A DNA stretch of 64,000 bases from Artocarpus heterophyllus (lineage: Eukaryota > Streptophyta > Magnoliopsida > Rosales > Moraceae). Location of the stretch: NCBI GenBank assembly GCA_025403435.1, contig CM046350.1, positions 21,391,661 through 21,455,660 of the forward strand, read 5' to 3'. Positions 47,930-59,325 of the stretch are shown piece after piece. The notes under the pieces are model-generated. The model saw only the letters and a program-made list of their open reading frames with translations, was not told the DNA's origin and made no database searches. Each line of letters starts with the position of its first letter. Positions within the stretch are counted from its first letter, which is position 1. The translations under genes were made by a program, and so were the position numbers.

Positions 47930-50900
47930 ACTTAGTTTTGTTTTACCTTCCAATCATTTTAACTGAAAGTTTTATCATTTCACTTGTTTGAAAAATTCCA
48001 TTCATAACAAATACAAATGGAAAATCATCTGGCTACCATATTATCCAGATGACAAAGCCTACTTCCTTTCCAATTTCTCAACTAATACCTTTGTGAGGGT
48101 AACATTTTCTCTTTGTTAAAAAGTTATGAATTCAATGCTTGTTGATTATCTCTTATTGAATATAGATTGCATCTCTAACATACCGACAATAGAGCTTTCA
48201 TTCATTGGAACTCATATCTTTGGCATATCAAAAGATACAAACTACAAATATGGAGTTATAAATCCACTTCAGGATTAAAATTACATATAGATGATTGTCA
48301 AAGTGAATTGATTAAGTGAAATGAAATTATTATCAAATCAATTTATACTTCAGGTCCCTTGTAATGTACAACCACCGTTAGGTCTACCACACAATATGTC
48401 TGCTAAGGAGTTAACCCATTCCGACGACCTAACAAAACAACTTCCCTAATTTGATGTAGATCCCCATATAGTCTTATCATGTATGAAGTACCCATCTCTA
48501 TAGATAGATTGTTGTTGTGAAAAATTGCACAACACAAGTGCATGTTATCGCAAGCAAATAATAAAGTGATGAGTATGGAGTATCGTTCCCATAAGGATCG
48601 ATTGCCTACTAAGTACCAAAATTATATTAAATCTAATTTTATTTTAATAATAAAAAAGAGATGATATTGAGAAAATAAATAAAACTTAAAAAAAAGCAAA
48701 ATAAAATAAAAAGAATTTCATTAAATAAAAGTCCTAGAGTTCTAATTTCATTGTAACTAATCTGTTTTGATTCCTTTATCTCATTAGCAAGATTTATTAG
48801 GCTAGTTGATGGTCGAAAGTCGCTAATTATTTAATGCTTTCTTTTGAGTTATATTAAAAATACCCATTAGTTGGTAACCCGCTATATTCTTATATGATTT
48901 AAAATAGTTAAGAATTCATTAAGTTCTGTAAATTTTCATATAACGATCACAAGCTATGCAAATATATTCCTATCTCACATGTAATTTATGGCAACACAAT
49001 GATTGAAAAATATAAATCTCTTTCTTGCCTTATTATGAATTGACAAATCACGTAATTAGTAGTCAATTAATTAGAAGCATTTTGAACAATAAAGAATACT
49101 CAACTAGGAAAAATAATTCATTACTAAATTGAAAGAAAATAAAAACATCATAATTAGGCTACATCATAGCCCTAGTAGATACAAATCGGTTCAACATCTT
49201 AAATAACCAAAAAAAAAAGATAAGAAAATTAAGAAGAAAAACCTATATAGAGGTGTCACAATTCTCCAAGCTTAACTCTCAAATCTTTAATCTTCTCTTC
49301 TTGATTTTCAAAATATTTCCTACTTGAAAATTTCTAAACCTAAAAACTAAAAAGAGTAATTTGCACCGATTGACTTTTAACTCTTTAATAGGTAATACTC
49401 TGATCACTCTTTTTTAATTTCGACAAAACAATCCTTAAACTCTTAAAATGTTTACAATTCAAGAACTTTCTGTTGAAATCCGTCAAAATTCTAATGAAGA
49501 CACACATGCTCGTCACATGACCCGATTTCAAGGGACATAATAGTAAATCCACATACTTTATATTTTTATAAAAATTAAAAATCTGTACAACTAAAATTAA
49601 AAAAATAATTAAAACACAAATTGAGCCCAAAAAAATCCAACAAACTGACTTTCTTCAACAATGGAGACATCGCCTCATGCTTTCCTCCACCCCAAATTGA
49701 TTTTCTTTAACTGGGCACTTCCGAATTGCTAATTGAACCACATAAACCTTCCCAAACGATCCGTCATCACTCTCTACTCCCCTATCTTTGACGCCGAAAA
49801 CGAGCAGATTGGAACCAAATCCCCCCTCATGCTCTCCTTCAGCGCAGAATAATTTTGGTGCTGTTGACCTCGCGAGAGACGAGATCAAGGGAAATTCGCA
49901 ACGGATTTGGGTTCGCGGCAGGTCCGAAATCGCGGCTCGGTGCATCTGGGTTTGCAGCTGAACGAACTTCTAGAAGACAACACAAGTGGAGAGGCCTGCA
50001 TTGATCCAAGGAGAGCAAAGTTTTGGTGTTGCATGCAATTATTATTATTTTTTTCATTTTGTTTTTTAGATATGTTGTAGAAAGTTGTCAGCAGGGAGAC
50101 AAAAGCGTACAGTTCTTCGAGAGAAAATAAAAACCGAACCGATTTTTACATTAGATATATCTGAGGGCATTTTTTATTTTTCATTTAAAGAGTTATTTAT
50201 GATGGTCAGATGCTTGATTCCGTTAGGTTTTGGGTGGTTTATTTGGACGGAAGTCCATCAATGGTTAAGATTTAAAGAATTTAAGGTTATTTTGTCAAAT
50301 TTTTTTTTTAAAAAAATCAATATATCACCTATTAAAGAGTTAAAGGGCTACCGGTTTCAATTATTCAACTAAAAATAAAAGTAAAACCCTAATAAAAATT
50401 ACGTAGGTATATCTCCCCTGCTCTCAATTTTAGGGGAATAGGCTTCTCCAGATAATCTAAAAATGCACTATTTATAGGCTTTAAGCAATCTGTGTAGTTA
50501 TTTGAAAATTCGACACTCTATAATTTTTCAAATAAGCGCGCCTCCGCACTAGACATGGGCACCTAGGTGCCAGCTTCATGGCCTCTTTTATTGATCGGGT
50601 CTTCAAAAAGTGGCATCAGCTTTAATTCTCTTTAAATTCACACGCCAAGCAAATGGGGTAATCAACTCCTTAAAACACAGATGCGACATAACAACGCTAG
50701 ACGAGTGCTAGCATAGTGGGGCCTACCTGCCGAATGTTGACGATGTGTGTTTCTGGCGCTTGGGTTACACGCACGTTTTAGGCCTTTGCATGGACGAATC
50801 AACGGCTGACTTTGCGAGTTTTGGCTTCTGCTGATGGTTCTTGATCTGCTATTATTTAAATTCGATTTTCATCTTTCTTTTTGCCTCAAGATCAATTCCA

Positions 50901-52808
50901 AATTGCCATTTTGCGTTGTTATGTAATTCATCCACACAAACAAGGAAAAATATTGCTTTAAAAGGGAAACTAAAATAAACATAAAAGTCAATTAAACTAA
51001 AATAAAAACAACGAAAAAGTAATTAAAAAACCTAAAACCTCACAAAATGTTAATTTATACATATCTAATTTACAAGTATAAAACTATATCAATTACGAGC
51101 TATATTATTAAGTCTATTGATTTTGATATTGTATCTATTCTCTTATAAACTCTATAAATCTCCAATACTAAGCTTTGGTTATAATAACCACAGGTCACAT
51201 GTTTGCTTAAGTGTACAATCAATCGTTACAGTTCCTATTCTTCATTTATGTTGACAAGCCTTCGTCTCATATCTCTCTTACGTTTCTCTCTCTATCCGCC
51301 GTATCTCTTTCCCTTCTCTCCGTCCGCTTCTCTCTCCTTGCTGCCTCATCCTTCATGTCCTTTACTCTTCTACCCTTCATGGCTTAACAAGATGTTGCTT
51401 TCATCGCAAGAGAAAGGTCATCGTTGTCGCTCATAATCAATTCACACCAGATTGCAAACAATACATATTAACTCGCCGTTGTGCCATCATCTACTATTGT
51501 GACGAACGAAGGCCTAGAGTTCGCGTTCTTTGTTGGCTCGTCGTCATCTCTTCCTATGTCTTCTGCGATCGATCCTCACCAGATCGTCTTCTAGATTCAT
51601 CGCGTCACCCACGTGTGTTCGCGTTTGTCTTTGTCTTTGTCATGTGCACTAGGGAACATGATCGGATTGATCCGCACCAAATCCAGCACTAGAAAAGACA
51701 AAGGCGACGAAGGGAAGGTGTTCTGTTTTCTCCTGATCCATAGTAGATCTGCCCTAGATCTAGCATTGAAAACTATGGCAGCAACGAAGGGCAAGTGTTT
51801 TGTTTACAGCGGTTATTTTGTGTCCTTTTGTTGGGTTTCTTTTTTTTTATGTTTTTTGTTTGCATCGTTTGTTTTGTATTATTTTTTTTATTATTTTGAT
51901 TTCATTTAATCTTTGTTCTAGGTTTAAATTTGTAAACTTCATAGAATGAACTTTTAAGTATTTGGTGTTGTTAGATTATAGTGGTAATCTTTGTAAAAGA
52001 AATTAAAGTAATCTAGTATATTATGAAAAAATAATCTACCATATTCCTCTCCAATATCTGGTAGGTTATCAACCTGTTTGGTGGTCTATGTTAGGTGACT
52101 GGAAAAAAAATATTAAGGTAGATTATGAAAAATAATCTACCAGCATATTCCTCAACGAATCTAGTAGATTACTAGCTGTAATCTGGTAAGTTACAAACCA
52201 GTCGGGCGGCCTACATCAACAATCTGAAAAAATAACAAAGGGAATTTTCATAAATGCCATCTTTAAGATTTACTTTTTATAAATACCATGTATGTTTATT
52301 TGTGGCACAACTTAACATATAATATGAATTAAAATATGGCATAAATTCTTCTAAGTGTTGCACAAATAGATACAACTCTTAAAAGTATGACGTAACATGT
52401 AATTTTCTCAAACACTAATGTGGTATATTATGAAAATAATCCTAGATGAAAATCTCTGGCATCTGCTAGATTACTAATGGTGATATGATAGATTACTTGT
52501 ATGAGTGGCGGGGCATTTTAGGTATCAAATGTATTGTAATTTTTGGTCAATGTCTCATAAATGGGCAGTTTTGAGAGACTCAATATTAAGAGGGTAAACA
52601 CAAAAAAGTTGCCATGTAAGAAGGTATTTTGTACGTTTTTATTTTTTGAGACTTTTTAGCTCCTTGTTTTCCAGATTACCAGTTATGAAAACCACTTATT
52701 ATTTTTTGTTGGGACGGACAGTCATAGATTTTAAGGGATTGTGCCATTTTCTTTAAGGGTTGGGAAGTGAATGTCTTTAAGACATTAGATTTAGTCAAGA
52801 ACATCTTC
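47930..52808. repeat. R-family dispersed repeat, copy R3
   Basis: The longest copy. It matches R1 (30300-32880) over its first part and R2 (38875-42495) over the rest, with one clear insertion at 49354-50366. Shared sites include TCTGGCTACCATATTATCC, AAATTGCACAACACAAGTGC, TCAACGGCTGA and the CT-rich leader-like 51240-51365. No conserved protein frame exists between R2 and R3, so I treat it as noncoding. Confidence 0.75.
49354..50366. mobile_element. Mutator-like (MULE) non-autonomous transposon, 1013 bp, possible Pack-MULE
   Basis: A 9-bp duplication AACTAAAAA flanks it (49345-49353 and 50367-50375), the MULE signature. Terminal inverted repeats of about 40 bp share TTTAACTCTTTAATAGGT (left GAGTAATTTGCACCG..., right end reverse complement GAATAATTGAAACCGG...). 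The uninterrupted site is preserved in R2 near 39668-39680 (AACTAAAAATAAA). The core, 49660-50000, is clearly GC-richer and carries overlapping minus-strand frames (49655-49945 and 49839-50057) that I do not recognise; it may be a captured gene fragment. No MURA transposase is present. Confidence 0.88.
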
Positions 52809-53551
52809 TTTTTTCTTTTTTTTTTGTTAATCTAATAGCTAAAAAACACGTACTTAATTTTAAGTTACTTTTTCAGTACCTACTCGAAAAATCTCCTCTC
52901 TTTAGTTATAATCTTGTATTTTGAGGTTTTCTTTTTACTGAAACTACTTTTGTTGGACCTCGTATTGCAAGCTCCTTAGATTGAGCTCATCTTCATTTGA
53001 GCTCGAGATCATTGTAATGTGAGATTGAGCACAATTTTATAGGTCAAGTTTCTCAACCTTATCCAAGTGGGTTTTTTGGGCGTGCATAGTTGAGGGTGTG
53101 ATTTAACTACGTATAGATAAATGACCGTATAGACTATAAAATAAAAATAAAAAAAAAAAATGAAGAAGAAAACATGATGTACTCCTTCTATTCTATTTGT
53201 AGAATAAAATAGTATATATTCTTTTCAATATGTATAAAAAATATGTAAAAGAAAATTGTAATGCTTCATCATTTTAGAAAACACAAATTGGTTAGTTGGA
53301 AAACTTAAAAATCTAGTCTAACAAAAAATTTAGAGTGGTTCAAGTTAAATCAAACTTACATCTACTATAAATTGTGCTTTTAGAACTTTGATCGTCAACA
53401 CCTGTTGTAGCATTAGTTTTTCCTTTCTTTCTGATTGAATTCAAGATTTTTGTAGCTTAAAAGTACAAAGTTGAAACTTATATTAACGGATTTCTTCCAT
53501 AGGATTAACTGTGCGTTTACTGTTATTTGTGAGATACGTAAGCTAATAGGT
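52809..53551. other. Intergenic, no gene seen
   Basis: AT-rich DNA between the end of R3 and the LTR of element X. It contains a short A-run and no protein-like frame. Confidence 0.55.
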
Positions 53552-54075
53552 TGTAACACCCTAGTTTTCTTTTTAATGGTAAATAGAGAGCCTGACAATA
53601 TAATTGATGACAATGTTTTCATTACTAACGTGCTATTTAGTGATGTCACAGGTGACAGCGACGAGGATTCGATGTGCTAGAAAAGTTCATGCCAATTACA
53701 TAGAGATTATAGTTATTTATAAATTAATAATGTGATGATGAATTTTGTTTTGTTTTAATTAAATAAAATATGATAATATGAAATTGATATGAATTTTGGT
53801 TTATATGTTATCGTATGTGATTTATTTACTTTTTACCATATATATATAAGTTAAATTATATATATATACCACTATATTTTCTATACGTGAATTATTAATA
53901 TAAGTTGGCATACGTATAAGTTAATAAGGCCTTGGGCCTTGGGCCTTGGGCTGTTACAAGGTTTAGCCGAGAATAGAAAAAAGAAAAAAAAGATAGAGAG
54001 ATTACATGTGGGAAAAAGAAAAAAAAGAAGAAGAAGAGTTTTTTAGGGTTTCATAAGCAACCCACACATAAAATC

Positions 54076-54084
54076 TATATAAAG
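54076..54084 (+). promoter_or_regulatory. TATA box in the LTR of element X
   Basis: TATATAAAG lies about 525 bases into the LTR and is followed by CTCCCATTGG and a CT-rich stretch, typical of the U3/R border of plant LTR promoters. The transcription start would be near 54110. Activity cannot be judged from sequence. Confidence 0.5.
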
Positions 54085-55955
54085 ACCTCCCATTGGTAAC
54101 CTTAGACTTACATTTCATTTCTTCCTCATTGATTGACTTCATGCTTGGTTTTCTTTGGCTTTATCAAGGCTTTTAATCTCCCTAAGTGCATTCATCTTGG
54201 TAAGTGTATCAATCATTTAACTTGTTTGTTTGAGTCTTTGGCATGATTAATTAGTATTGTAATTATTATTATTATTATTATTATTATTTTCATATAGATT
54301 CTTTTATTGTTTGTATTTCAAGTCAATTGGTAATTGAAAGAGTTGATGATTTGATTGTTTTGATTAACCTTATATTAAACTCTAGATTGGAGATATCATA
54401 GATTTTCATATTTTCATTGTGTAGATCTTTATAGGTGTATTTTATTATAAATTATCATCATCTTAATTATGTGTTTACAATTTTAATTGAGGCTTTATTA
54501 AGTTATGGATTGGTATTGAATTTTTTTTTATGCCTTATGGCTACTTTATTTATTATTATTTTTTTTTATGTTTACAAACACCTAGCAGCGTCGTATTCTA
54601 ATGATTTTTGATTCTACATAACTCTGTTTATATTTTTCTTATTTTTTTTTCAAATACTAGATATCTTAAGCTTTCATTTGGCTTTTAAATCGCTTGAATG
54701 AGTTTTATTAAATAGTTATGATTTTTTGAAATTGACCTAGAAAGCTGTGCAGTTTTTTACGAACCCAAAATTTAGACTGAATTTTAAGGAATTTTTCGTC
54801 ATGTAAATTATTGTCAAAATATGCAAATAATATATCAAATTCTTCATTTTTGAGTCTAGTTTCTAATGCCACTAGTTTTGACTAATTTAGAGTTAAGATG
54901 AAATTATTATGAATTTGCCCTAAGTTCATAAATTATGATTTCATGCTTCTTGATGTTATTACATGACAAGGTGATGTTCAATGATAGTATGAGATGTTTA
55001 TATGTTGCTAATAGTATTATTAGTGACTTATGATGAATATGAATGTATGGCATGAACTCTTCAAAGAAGCGAGCACACAAAGACCCGACTCATCTTGTCA
55101 CCTTCCATTGAAGGTTGTGTACATCTAGAGGTCAAGTAAGTACATCTCTCACCTATAACATGATTGTTTAGAATTAAAAAGCTTGATGTTGATGATATAT
55201 TATGTAAGATGTTTTAAGATAGGATTTTTAATAATAAGAAAATTGATGGAAAATGATGAAAGATGATGTTATTTTTATCTCATTATTTTATTTGATGGAT
55301 ATCTTTTTATGAAAACCTATATATTTGTATTATTAGTCTTATTATTTTGATGTTTTTAAAAAAAGGCATTGTACACTTGACAGATTGATGGTGATGATGG
55401 GGTCCGATGAGCGGTCGCTTCATCTTGTCGTGGTTGGTTTAGAGGTCACTCCCACACTCTTTTCATGGCTAGCAGGCTACGACGGTACAACGTTAGGGCC
55501 CTACTATAGACAGATATTTTGAAATACTACTATATATTATTTAAAAATATATATTTATTTAATGATGGATTTATTTTATTGAATTTTGTTAATTAATGAA
55601 AATGTTTTGTGAGAATTAAAGGTATACTTACTAAGCATTATGCTTACTAGATGTTTCTCATATTATAGCTAGAAACAAGAGTTAGGTATGACGGTAGAGG
55701 AGCTTGGTGTTGGTGTGTGTGGTGGTAGAAACGGAATATCGGAGTGATGTATCCTAAATTAATGCTGATTTAAACTTTTATTCAATTATTTATAATCCTA
55801 CAGAGTTTAATTTTTCATTTCTTTTATAAGATTTCTTGAGTTAAAAATATTTGTTAAGTTTAAATTTTTGTTGGTAACATTTTTTTTTGAATGAAGTTTA
55901 TTTGATTTGATTGATATAAAAGTCAAGCTATTTTCGTATTACTTTGTTTATTTAG

Positions 55956-58123
55956 TGTAACGTCCCGAAATTTATTTAACATTAATGTAATGTAAATGAT
56001 GAATTAGTGTGCCATAATTAAAGTTTTAACTTTAATTAGATTATTTGGTTGGATTTTTAGTTTTTGGTTGTTTTGTTAAATTGATACATTTAAATGATTT
56101 CTTATGGATTTAAAATGATGTTTTGAGTTTTAAAACACAACAATTTGTAAAATGTTAAAAATACTCCGTTTTGCAAAACCGTGGGCGGCACATGGTTTTC
56201 GCACAGTAAAACCGCCCACCGATTTTCTCTATTTATTTCCCTCTTCTCTCTCTCTCTCTTCACTCAGCTCCCTCACTCTCTCTCTCTTCCCTCCCGTGGA
56301 TTCCCTCTCGGCAGCTCTCTCTCTCAAATCTCTCTTTCAAAAATTTTTGATTTCCATTCGAATCCAAGCTTCGAAACAGCAAGGAGGAAGCTCGGGGACG
56401 TGATTCGGCAACCGAGAACGCGGATTGAAGCTTCGATTCGAGGTTAGATTCGAAATTTCTAAACTTTTTACAAAATTTTCGATTTTGTGTGTTTTTGAAA
56501 TCTAAGTTTGTTTTAGCTTAGAAAACCGTGGATTTGTGTTAAATGAACTTAGAACAACTAGAATCTAAGCCTAGATTGAAGAAAAACGGATTGGATTCAA
56601 GATTTTCATTTTTCTCCTCTTTTTTTCATTTTCAGATTTTTGAGGATTTTGAGTTTAAATGTTGTTTAAATGATTCCAAACATGTTCTAGAATGTTTTTC
56701 TATCAATTATAGTTGTTTTTCATGCCTGGGATTTGAGAAAAACAGGTTAGAAACAAGATTTGGATTTTGGGGATCGAGAAACCCGTGGCTGGGATTTCTG
56801 GATCTTCCCAGTTCGGCAGGCCGAAGTTCATGTTCGGCAGGCCGGAGTGATGATCGGTAGGCCGGTGTTCTTCCGACCGGCAGGCCGAATCTGGGGAAAT
56901 GTTCGGCAGGCCGAACTTTGCTTCCGGCAGGCCGAACTGTGCAGTTCGGCAGGCCGAAGCAGGGCGTCCGGCAGGCCGACCGAGGCATGGAAAATTTTGT
57001 GATTTTTACCCGTTTTCACTGTTTTGAACCCTGATTTAAATCCCAACCTTATAGGATGATTTTAATGATACAAATGGCACACTAGGACATCATGAAATGA
57101 TTTAGTAACATAGAATGTCTCGAACTAGATATTGATCGACTTAGTTTGTATCTAGGATTGTTCGTGGTTCCGTGGAGCTAACGTATAGCGGATCGGGATT
57201 ACGGTGTGGGGTACCGACACGAGTACTGAGGTAGGACTTCTATCCTATTTCTTTGGTAGCCTGGTTTTAAAATGATTTGGCTTTGAAAATGATTTCTATC
57301 AAAATATTTTCAACGGTTGTTTGAAAATGGTTTTATCGGTTATATTTTAATATACCGTGACATGAAATGAATTTCATAATGAATGTAATTGACAATACTC
57401 AGTAATTGGGTTTTGAATGACAATGATAATAAACACTAAGGCATGATGCCATATCAGAGATCGGGTCGTGTGGCAATCGACCTTGGGGGCAGGTCCCGAA
57501 ACCCAGCTGGGCCACTACGGTGGTGATTTCATGGTTTGCCTAGGTAAAAGTAAACTGGTGTTTTGATTTGACGAGTAGACTGTTCTGTGTCAGAACGGTT
57601 CTACTCAATTTATTTATTTATTTATTTAAGTTCCCTTTTTGTATAACTCCTGATAATGTTATGTTTCTTTGCATTAAATTATTTTATAAAACTTAGTCCT
57701 ACTGAGCCTTTCGCTCACGTTTTATCTGTTTTTAAATTCCCCCCTTCTAGGTGGTTTCCCATTTAGGTTTGGAGAAGATTCTTCGGACCGAACTCAGGAG
57801 CAATAGGAGAATTTATTTACATTCTGTATTTATTAAACAAGGCATGTCAGACTTAACTTTATTTGTACTTGGACTGTAATTGTATTTGTGATATTGTCTG
57901 ATCCATGTGTGTGCACAAGTTGTGGGTTGTGGAACCCATATTCGCGGTTTTTATTCAATTATTATTATTTGCTAAATATTTATAAATTCGTTTATCAAAT
58001 ATGATGGAAAATCTTCTTAATTTCTTGCTTAATTGGATTTTTAAACCCTTAATTTCAATTAAATTCTCCTTTAATTAATCTAAGTATTCCGCCACGTCAC
58101 CTCCCGTACTCCGGGGCGTGACA
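55956..58123 (+). mobile_element. Solo LTR Y (2168 bp) inside the LTR of element X
   Basis: The ends are TGTAACGTCCCGAAAT and ...CCGGGGCGTGACA, with perfect 5-bp flanks TTTAG at 55951-55955 and 58124-58128. CCTACTGAGCCTTTCGCTCA near its 3' end (57700) is a typical chromovirus LTR segment and sets plus orientation. A CT-rich leader-like tract is at 56235-56330, preceded by an inverted pair GTGGGCGG/CCGCCCAC (56183 and 56212). It carries the dyad array at 56812-56980. No pol is left, so it is a recombination-derived solo LTR. Confidence 0.93.
56812..56980 (+). repeat. Array of eight GC-rich dyads (TTCGGCAGGCCGAA) in LTR Y
   Basis: Copies start at 56812, 56833, 56853, 56876, 56902, 56923, 56945 and 56967. 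The best copies are perfect dyads, TTCGGC-AG-GCCGAA; the variants change the outer bases or the central CA to TA. The spacing is 20 to 26 bases, mostly 21-23, near two turns of B-DNA. Short unrelated spacers separate them. Reading frames across the array (56707-56988 minus, 56760-57002 plus) just translate the repeat. Confidence 0.93.
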
Positions 58124-58212
58124 TTTAGATTCTGTAAAAATTATGTTTTACCATAAATAATAGATGTTATGAGACAGTAACTATGACGTCCTATGAGGAG
58201 GCATTATAGATA

Positions 58213-58225
58213 TGGTATCAGAGAC
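58213..58225 (+). other. Primer-binding site of element X
   Basis: TGGTATCAGAGAC lies four bases inside the LTR end. It matches the initiator-tRNA-Met site TGGTATCAGAGCC of the first element except for one base in the last few. Confidence 0.85.
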
Positions 58226-58353
58226 GTTTTTGAATTCCGTCATGCCATCACCATGCATTCATACCGACATCCTCCAAGTAAGTTGTTCTTATTATAACTT
58301 AGATTATAAGTGACGTTACATTTGATTTAATGACTAACAAACAATAGGGCGAC

Positions 58354-59290
58354 ATGAGGAAAGGACAAGCACGTAGACAACTACTTGAACAAGAGCCTGT
58401 AGCTCAACCCAATTTAGCAGAAGTGGTCACTCAGCTTCAACAGCAACTTGCAGATCGAGAGAGAGTTATAGATGAGTTAAGGGCCAATGGAAATGGAGCT
58501 AATGAAAATGCCCAAGGAAATAATTAGGAGTAGCCTTGCCTTCCTACCCCACCTACAGCAGCTGCACCGGCAGAACTTGTAGCCCGTCGAGAACCACTAT
58601 TGGTACAGTTGAAGAGGGTCAAGCCAGTGGAATTTGAGGGATCCACCAACCCACTAGTAGCACAAAGATGGTTCAAGACTATAGAAAATACTCTAAACCT
58701 AATAAGGCTGACTGATAATGAAAAGGTATTATGTATTTCCTATTGCCTTACCATGGATGCAAGGATTGGTGGGAGAGTTTGGAGTTGAAATACAATGTGA
58801 ATAAGATGACTTAGGCTGATTTTACCAAGGAATTCAATGAACAATACTTTAATATGAACATCACGAGGGAGTATTTCGATGAATTCAATTACCTCTGTCA
58901 GGGTAACAGGTCGACGACAGAGCATACCCATCTTAGAATGCAAATGATTATTTCAAAGCAGCATTTCAGGCCGAGTACCACCTCAGAAATAGCAAGAATA
59001 AGTCTAACAAGCCTAGCCAACTGAATAGTGAAGATAGGAGTCGTGGGAGCACTGGGGGTCAGAATCGGCCTTAGAACAAGCAGAAGAATTTCCTTGGATA
59101 GAAGAACCAAGGTAGAAGGTAGGGTAATGGACAACAAAACAAGCAAGCCAAGTTCCCTCCATGTGCTAAGTGTAGAAAGATGCATTTGGGAGAGTGCCGA
59201 TAGGACCAGGTCAATGTTACAATTGCAGCCATGAGGGCCATATCTTCAAAAACTACCCCAACAAGACCTATTAGCCTCAACAGCAAAACA
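58354..59290 (+). pseudogene. gag of element X, broken
   Basis: The start MRKGQARRQLL at 58354 is followed by a coiled-coil-like LQQQLADRERVIDELR and a stop at 58525. The gag domain resumes at about 58590 with VKPVEFEGSTNPLVAQRWF and is broken again near 58785 and 58811. Two zinc knuckles remain near 59155-59265: one begins CAKC; the second, CYNCSHEGHIFKNY, has Tyr where the last zinc-binding Cys belongs. Multiple frame changes rule out a functional protein. Confidence 0.8.
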
Positions 59291-59325
59291 TCCAATGGAG
59301 GAATCCTCTTGTCCTACTCAACAAC

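Larger units (their letters stand above)
53552..58208 (+). repeat. 5' LTR of element X, interrupted by solo LTR Y
   Basis: The LTR starts TGTAACACCCTAG and ends GAGGAGGCATTATA four bases before the primer-binding site; the last two bases are TA where CA is expected. Without Y and one TSD copy it is about 2484 bp. A TATA box TATATAAAG lies at 54076-54084. GGGCCTT is repeated three times at 53933-53953, and there is an ATT microsatellite at 54258-54292. The stretch 55040-55165 matches, in reverse, 63545-63650 of element Z's LTR, so X and Z are related families. Confidence 0.8.

Noticed and set aside
56812..56980. CRISPR-like look of regularly spaced dyad repeats
   Set aside because: Repeats are 14 bases, spacers only 6-12 bases, inside a plant LTR with no cas genes; this is a binding-site or hairpin array, not CRISPR.
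56707..57002. Opposing open frames over the dyad array that look like a Pro/Arg/Ala-rich repeat protein
   Set aside because: The frames exist on both strands only because the 14-base repeat lacks stops; spacers differ in length modulo 3 and there is no start context or conservation in LTR Z.
59028..59295. Plus and minus frames in element X gag as separate genes
   Set aside because: They are shadows of the broken zinc-knuckle region of gag.
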